Assembly: GCF_007860135.1 (NCBI RefSeq)
Contig: NZ_SJPV01000001.1
Span: forward strand, 482,939 to 546,938
Direction: 5' to 3'
Source: Novipirellula artificiosorum
Lineage (GTDB): Bacteria; Planctomycetota; Planctomycetia; Pirellulales; Pirellulaceae
Length of the DNA: 64,000 nt
The notes under the pieces are model-generated. The model had not been told where the DNA came from and did not search any database. It was given only the letters and a program-made list of their open reading frames with translations. How positions within the stretch are numbered: position 1 is the first letter of the stretch; each line of letters starts with the position of its first letter. Of the stretch, positions 10,301 to 19,300 are shown piece by piece. Both the position numbers and the translations under genes were made by a program.

Positions 10301-13300
10301 TCATTGAGCACATAATCTTGACCATCGACGCGGATCACTCCAACCGCGGTTGCATTGGCCGCATAAACCTTGGAAAGCTCGCGCCCGGACGGTGTGTAGA
10401 CCGACGGAGCAAAATCGATGGCGAAGACTTCGCCGTTGACAACAATTTGCGAGTTCTCGACCAGCTGATCCGCTGCAACCGTTCGCATCGTGAGCGTGCC
10501 GGTCTGCGTGGTTCCCGCGGTCGCATACTCGATCCGCAAACTCAAGCCCGATTGGCCCGCAAATGCACCGAGCGGGACGCGCGCTTGTCGCCAAGTCCCA
10601 TCCGCATTGTCAAACAATTGCTGAACATCGGTGTCAATGTCATCGTCATAGATGCCGAAGGGCGCTGGATCATCAAATTCGTCGTCAAAGCTGCCCGCCT
10701 CTCGTGCTTCGCTATTACTGGCGACAAGATGCTCGACGCCCTCTTGGTCAACCACATAGACGCGAAGGGAATCACGGTCTTCACGGAACACACCCGGATC
10801 CGTGGCGTCTTCATCGACCCCGTCATTCTCAAGGAAATAGTTGAAATACAACGTCGGCAAGTCGTTTGACGAGAACTCGGACAAGTCGATCGTGTTACTT
10901 TGAACGACCCCTTTGGCTCCGCCGGGGAAGTTATAGGTATTGGTGACGTCCGCGCCGTCTTGACGCGGGTTCACGATGTTGCCGTTGCCATCAAAGATGA
11001 CCGGTCGTTCTGCGCCGGAGGTGTAATTGCCGCCAAACGCGAACTGCTCGTAGTTGAACGCCAACGAGTTACTGCCCGTGATTCGGTCCGCACCTGGAAT
11101 GCGCGTGTCGCTGTGGATTTCGTTGAGCCCATGACCGAGATCAAGGCCACGCGTGCCGGTTGTGTGCCAGAGGCTGTAGTCCAACGTGCTGAAGTCCAAT
11201 CCCAACGCCCCGCCAACTCCGGTGCTGATCGAGGTTCGCCCTCCGGCAAACACCGGCTGCAGCTCACCACGAGTGTTGAAGGCATGGATCGTGCCATTGA
11301 ATGTGATCCCGAACAACAATTGATTGAGTTCGCCATCTTGGACGCTGTCCGGTCCGGCTCGCAGCCCTGTGAAGTTCAATCCAATCAAATCGGTCGCAGT
11401 CGTCACGTAGCTGCCGACGGTGCGGCTGCCGGGTGCCGTCGCCAATTCGCTGCCATTGACAACGTACAAACCGCCCGTATTGGACACGGCGAATAAGCGA
11501 TCACCCATCAAGTCGATCCCGGTGACAAAGCCACCGTTCGCCAACCCGCCCGCGGTCAAATTGCCCGTTGGCAAACTGCCCGGACTGTTGACAGGGTCCC
11601 CAATGAAACCTCCGATGATCTCGACCGATCGAGGATCGGCGACACCGGGGGTCACGGTCGCGCTGACGCTCGGCAAATCACCTGCCGTATTCGCTTGATC
11701 GATCACATCGATGATCCGATTGGCGATCACCGCGGACGTGTCGGTCGGGAAGAGCGGAATGCGATAGTTTCCAGCACCCACGCCCGGCTCGCCACTCAAC
11801 GACAAACTGGACGAGACGCCCACTTGAACCGAGGCCGCTTCGGCTGTTGGAAGCGACATCTGCGTGCCGGCAGCTGAAATTGGGATACCGCGACCACGAA
11901 TCGTGTCCGCAAGTCGCTTGGCAACCTCTTCTGGCCCAAGGTTGGTCGAAATCACGACCGGAACGTTGCCGGCGGTGACCAACGCCGGATCGGTGACAAA
12001 CTCAAAGACCTGCGGAGATTGTCCCGGCAAGGTGATCGAAACACGGTCACCAATCGCGACCGAGCCGAAGTCACTGACGATCAGCGTGTAGCCTTGATCA
12101 AATTCGAAGGTGACCGTCTCCGAGACGTTCGTGAGTGTGAAACGGTCTCCATCAAACAAACTTGGTGAGGAAATGCCTTGGGCATCGGTTGCGGTTGCCG
12201 CCGTGAAGCCCAATTGTCGTCGCTGGGTGCTTTGTGGGGTCGTGTTGATCTGCCCAATTTCCGTCGGGTCCGTTCCCGCCCCGGCATTGGCCAGCAAGAG
12301 ATCGAAGGCAGTTCCCGTGGCCACTCCGTCTTCTTCGTTAAATCCGTACAGAATATTGGTCGAGTATTCTAAACCTTGCCGTGCAATCGGACGATTCCCA
12401 ACAAAGAAACCGGTTTCGCTACCTCGGAAGGCCCCAATCGCAATCGCTTCTACCTCGATTCCATCATTGCTCGTCTGATCAAGAACCTGGGGTCCCGGGG
12501 CGGCTTCAATCGCCTGGTCGTGGTACGTGATAATCTCGGCCCCAACACTGAGCGGGGCGCTCAGCGTTGCATCCTCGGTACTGATGCGATAGTAGAACCA
12601 TGCATCATCCGCCGCGGCACGGTCATCAAAACCGCTGTAGGCAAACAGTTCGCCGTTGCCGCGGAAGGCAACATCGCGGATTTCATCCGTAAAGTTACCG
12701 ACCGTACCATAGCGATTTCCGGTGAACGGATTCACGAGCACCAAGCTGCTGCCGGTGTTGACATACAACATCATATCGTCGAACGCATAATCCAGCAGGG
12801 ATTCATTGTCGAACAACAACGGGATCGTCGGTTGGCCAGCCGTGCTGCCGTAATAGCCATCAAAGTTCTGGCCCGCAAGACGTTGGACCGAGTCAATCGG
12901 TTCGAGTCGTAGCAACGGGTTATCGGTATTGCGATTGAAGAATTGGTCGAGCGGCTGCGGAACTTGTTGTTGGTTCGAGACCGCAACGAAGTAGGTCCCT
13001 TGAGCCAGTTCGCTCGAACCGATGAACGGATCGCCCGTGCCAAAAGAACCTCGCGACAGATCGGACGCGTTGGCGTTACCCAAAGGTTGATCGTCCGCCA
13101 CGTTGCTGTCCGATCCGACCAAAATCAACTGGCCGGCAGCATTGAACACGTACAGTGCCGTGTTGGCACGAGCCAGTCCATCGGAATAGTCCAGGTCGAA
13201 CGCGGTCGCCAAGTACATGGCCGCGTTGTCGCGAGTGAGATCATCATAATTGATATCGAATTGGTACCAATCGACATCGGTCAAACCGCTCATCACGCCG

Positions 13301-16300
13301 CCGATTGATTTTGACAAACTGTCACTCGAAAGCGGACCAAACGTGGACGCAGCTGCGTCTTCGGTCGTCGAAAACAGGCCGACCACTTGGGCACTTCCAA
13401 GCGTATCGTTCGGCGCATCCACCTCGTATTCATCACCCGCTAACGGGCTGTGAAGTGGACCACCAATGACCTGAACCCCGTTGACCGCATAACGGACATC
13501 ACTGTAGCGAATTTGCGTACCCGCATGTTCGTCAACCTCCTGCAACCGCAGTTGCAACTGATAGCCACCCGAGGTCAAACCTCGACGCAAAGAACTGAGT
13601 TCTTGGTTCTGCGTTTGACCGGACACAACCAACGATCCGTTGGAACCCGATTCCACACTGCTGCTGCGAACACGAACATGATAGAGATTCCGCTGCCCTG
13701 CTTCGCCAGGCAAGATCACCCGCATTCCCGCATCTCGCGGGTTGCTCGAGTAAAGGTCTTGATGGTCGGCTGGGGTTAACGTTGGATCATCGGCAGATAG
13801 CTGATTCAACGACCTCGCATTGTCTGCATCGAATCGTCCATCGGAGCCAGTCAGACGATTTTTCGTTCCCATCGATTCCGCCAACGAATCATCGGAAAGA
13901 ACCAACGTGTTCCCGTTGGCATCAATCAATTCCAACACGGTATCAAGCCGCAAATCGGTACGATCAATATCCATCCAAACCAGCGTACCGGCTTCGCCAA
14001 TGAACGAATAAACGTCGATGTCGCCCGCAGAGCTGACCGAGCCATCAACGATGAATCCGATTCGTCGGTTCTCATCGCCTGATGCTTTGTTCGGCGCAAT
14101 TTCCCCCAGGTATTGGGATTGTCCAGGAGTCGGGTTGGTATCCGAAACACCAACATTACGAGGCTCATTCTCACTCGTGCTTGCGACATTGCGATCATCG
14201 GCCGCTTCACGAATCGTCACACCATCCCACGATCCGCTGCCATCGACGGTAATCGGCAACTGGACATCAAACGGGTCCGCCGGATCACTAGGGATCCATT
14301 CCACAAAACTCGTCACCAGGGCGTTATCTTCGCTTGGGTTCAATGTCCAAGTGAACGCCGTGGCAATATCACCGAGTCCATTAGCGGAGGTTGCATTTGG
14401 GAAGAGCGGATCGTTCGGCAGGGCAGGCAAACCCGCATCAATATCGCCGGTAATGGATGGAGTCAAGTTCTCAGCGTTGATTGCCGTCAACAAGCGTGCG
14501 GCGTCGTCACCGGTCCATCCATTGAACGTGGCATTCGTCTGATTGATGCCGTCATTTTCATAGATGCCTCCATGACTGAACCCAAAACGACTCTGGTTGT
14601 CGATGATGTAGGCTCGGAAATCTTGTTCGCCAGCTGAACCGACACGATACAAGATGTCTTGATTGTTGGCGCCGGCCCCATGACTCATGTAGCTGGTGAC
14701 CTGCATGCTCTGGACAGCACCCGCGTTGATGTCCTGGCCGTCCGACGTGACAAATTCGACGGTGGTGTACAACACAGCACGGTTATCGAGAATGAAAGAA
14801 GTCGCGGTCCACTGGAACTCTCGTGTCTCGCCTTGGAACGGCCCCACCAGGAACGTCCCTTCGCTGACCACCGTGTCGTCGTCGACAAGTGTCGCCGCCC
14901 GCGTGATGGTGCTGTTGATCAACCGGAACGGAGCGGGGTCCGCAATCGTCCCCGGGTCAACCTCCACATCCACAAACGTGGTTGCCAAAAACGCGTAGTT
15001 CTGCTGAACAAACAGATTGCCCGTCGCTTGCTCGATCCCGGTCGCCGAGATCGTATCGACCTCCGTTCCATCGAGGATCGTGGCTTCAAAGAAGCCAACG
15101 AGATTCGGGTCAAGGTCATTGTCAATGAGCGTTGCATTGTTTACCTCGGAATCGGTTCGGTCATACTCGGGTCCCAGTGGCAACCCGGGAGGCAGTGGAT
15201 CGCCAACCCCTTCGCTGGTCAAAACCGTTGTTCGGATTCCGTCTGCGTTTGTATCGAGTGCAGGTAAACCGTCCGGAGTGAATCCGGCTCCAATCGTATC
15301 GTCGACCAATGCGGTCAACACGACGGGGAAATCAGGATGGCCCACAATCTGCAAACTGCCGCCGATGCGATCGGCAATGTCTTGAAACTGCTCTTCCGCA
15401 GTCGCCAGGCTACCGCCAGCAACGATGCCGGCCGATTCACCTTGGAACTTCACAACCAGGCTGCCCCGCGCATCACTTTCTAGCCGCATGCCGCCATAGA
15501 TGTGCTGGTTTGGAATCTCGATCGATTCGCGAACGATGTGAACAACGTCCACGTCATCCAAGACGACCTCCGTCGAAACTGACCCTCCACGAACTTCCAC
15601 ACCGTTGAGTCCAAATGCATCGGAGTCATTACTGGGGTCATCCGGATTTGCCTGCGAACGGTTCCCTTGCAACAAGGGGCCGCTATTGCCTACGGAAGAA
15701 ATCGCATCCAGCGAGCCCGTCGCGCGGCCAGGATCGATCATTTCCTCAAACGAGAAACTATTCACGTCGAACGAGGCCATCGGGCCGAAGCCCCCCAAGA
15801 AATCGGTGTTCACAATCACCGGCTGAGATGCCAACACAAACACCGTCCCACTGGCATTGTCACCACGACCGCCACGATCAGGCTCGTTCGGATTGACGAA
15901 ACCACGACCGTCTGCATTTTGTTCCATTCGGCTGTTGGCCAATCTCAGGTCGCCTTGGTGAACTTCAATCGTGTTGAAGCTCGCGAACCCACCTGGAATT
16001 CGAGCGGTTCCACCGCCACCGGCGATCGTCGCATGGTCGATCGAGGCACTTCCGCCGAACCCAACATAAAGACCGGCCCAATCACCCGGCTGCAACTCGG
16101 ATCGGCTCGAAGATGCATTGGTATCAAAGGTCCCACCCGCACCGTAACGTGCATCCGACAAACTGGTCATCACCACAGGTCGTTCGGTCGTCCCTTCGGC
16201 ATAGAAATGACTGCCAAGGGTCACGTCAATTCGTGCACCTTGCATCTTCAATACCGTGCCCGGGTCAAGCTTCAATCCTGGATCGGGGCGTGCGGTACGG

Positions 16301-19300
16301 CTTTGCGTCAGAGTCGGCAACGAGTCGGTGCCCACGATTGCCGAATCAACGAACGTTGTCGCACTGGCGTTGAGCGTCCCCACCAACAAAAACTGTCCTG
16401 GTTGTCCACTCGGCCCCACGATTGCCCGATAGAGACGTCGGCTGGTGTAGCTGGAGGAGGCCGGGAGGGTCGGCAATCCGGACAACCGCATGGCGCCTTC
16501 GTTGGTCAACTCATAGCTCGTGGTCGGCTGACTCGGATCGCTTTCCCGGCCACTCGAATCCGCAAACGTGACACGATATTGGTATTCGCCCGCTAACACA
16601 TTCCCCGTCAACAGATCACCATTGGCATCACGATCGCTGACTCGGATCAACAAACTGTTTGGCGCATTGATGCTCTCAATCGGACCACCGGCGTTACCGA
16701 CGATCTGCAGATTTTCCGTCAACACATGCACGATATCGGTGTCGTCGAACCGAGCATTCACGGTCAAGGGCTGCAACACCCCACCGGTCCGTGTCGCGAC
16801 GCGGACAAACAGGCCGTTGATCGTATTGTCGACAACGACGTTCCCGTGGATCTGAGGACCCACACGGGAATAGTCGGGAGTGAAATCAGCGCCACTCAAC
16901 CGTGCTTCGGTAAACCGCGATTCACGGAAGGTGTCGGGCGTGGCTGCCATGGCGGCATCGGCCGATAACCGAACGCTGCTGTTGATAATGGTCGGCCGTG
17001 TAATGGCCATATCGATGGGATTGACGACCACTTGGCGACCGTCAACCGAAACTTGGCCACCGCCGTAACGCAAATCCGCGTACTGCAAGTGGTTCAAGAA
17101 GACGCCTTCCTCTTCGAGATTCTGACGCGACTGATCCGCCGAATCAAGATCGCCACGGAAATCGATGCCGCCCCAATCGCCTGGTGACGCGCTGTCCGCG
17201 GTGGCAGCATCCAGATCGTCGTTGAAACTGGTAAAGATCACGCTGCCGGGGATCTCGTTGCCGTTGATATCAAGCAGCGGTCGTCCGCTGGCGCCGATCA
17301 GCGTCGGCGTACCAAGAATTTGCAGAGAGGCATTGCTGGTATCAACCAGTGGCGCGGTGCTGCCGATGCCAACGCGACTGCGTCGCATCTTGAAGACGGC
17401 CCCTGCATCCACCACCAAATTCACGCCTTGGGGCACCACCACCGAATCACCGTCGGGCAACGCGATGCCGCGATTGTCTTTGCCGATTTGGTAGGCAAAA
17501 TTGTCCGTTACGGTGCTCACATCGCCGTCGGTCCCGCCGTTTCCAACAACCCGAATCGTATCACCCGGCCGAGCCGCCGCGATCGCATCGTCAAGATTCA
17601 AATAGGGATTCGGCGTCGCCCGGTTCAGATCGGGATTCGGCGCAGCCTTGTCAACATAAAGCGTCGTATTGGGATCGTTAGGAACGAACCAGAAATTGAA
17701 CAACCCGCCGGCGTCTCCGTCCAAGTCGCCATCGAGCGCATTGCCGGATGTATCGGTGATGCGATCCGCTGCGGATGCCCGGAACGACAGATTCAACTCG
17801 TAAGCCCCTTGGCTCAAGCCGCCGAAACCGCTGCCGGGCGTTGCCGGATCATAACTGTTGTTGCCCGATGCGCTGACACCCACCGCGTAGGTTCCGGCCG
17901 CCAGGTCCAATTCGATCAACGAATCACTGCTGAAGTAATCGTCGTTCGCAGCCACTTCGGTAAACGTCCCGGTCACCGGATCGAGTTTGTACAATCGCAG
18001 CGCCGTATTCAGCAAACTGGAGGTCGGCAATCGCTCGGCCAAGGTTTCGATGCTGATCGCACCTGGCTGACTAAGGGAAAAGCGATAGACGTCGATGTCA
18101 TTGCTTTCGGGGCGATACATGTATTGCCCGTTGACGATATCCGCCACGCTGGGGAAGGCCGGCTCGTTATCCGTTCCAGGCGCCAACACCGATGCGGTGC
18201 TCTGCGTGACCGGTTGTGGTAGATGGTCTGCATAACCGTAGCCAAGCAGCTGCCCGACCGCCAAGAAGGCCCCACGGAAAAACTCACCCCCCAAGGCATC
18301 ATCATCGGAATCGTCGAAGTCTTGACCATCAAGCACCGCCAAGTCGTCGAATCCATCAAGGTTCCGGTCGCGGGTCGCCACCACAATCGATTCCGGATTC
18401 CCGAGAATCACATCGCCATTCGCGTCCGTCAAGGCCGCGGCACTGTTAACCCGCGCGTCGGCTCCATAAAGCTCGCCAACCGCGATCGAGAAGGACGTAT
18501 CGCTGGTCAATCCACCTGTCGTTTCAACAAACTGAACCCCGAGGTACTCGCTGAACAACGACAACACTTCGCGGACGCGAGCCTTTTGCTGCTCCGTGAT
18601 CAAGTTGAAGTACGTGCGTGTTTCGTCGAGGCCCGGCTTGGTCGGATCATCGCCTTGCCAACTGCCGACGAAATCATACTGATACTCGGCGATGCCCGGG
18701 TCGGAATCCGCGCCGCGCCGAAGCACGTCGAGCGGAATCGTCCGCGAAAGTCGTGAGGGATCGTCGGGACGCAAGTCTCGCGTCCCCGGAACATCCGAGC
18801 CGCCCGGCAACTGCAAGTCGTAGTCAACCGTATTGAGGATCTCGCCGCCCAAATGCGCCGATTGAATCCCCGCGTTCGGGTTCGTACTGATGGTCCATTG
18901 GCTGTTCAAGTTGAACGCGCCCGAGAAATTATCGGCGACATCGCCGCCCGTTGTGATCGTGTCGGGAACGAGATGAATCGGCTCGCTCGAACCGACCCGA
19001 AGCCGCGCCGCCCCGGCGAGGAATGCTCCCGGTTGAGTTGGATCCGGAACTCGCGAAAGCGCGTGGGGGAACTCCAATCGAACCACTTTGGTCGTCGAAT
19101 TGTACTTGGCTAAGGAGGGAACCAGTTGGACATCATCGGCCGTCGAAACCGAATCTCGCGTGTAGATCAAGCGATAGAAATCTTCGGTCTCGAGCGTCGA
19201 GACATTGATATCGCCACCGTCGACGTGCACTTCGATCACGTTCGCTGCGACATTCAATGTACCATCGGCTTGCCGAGCCACAGGCTGGGGAACCACCGCC

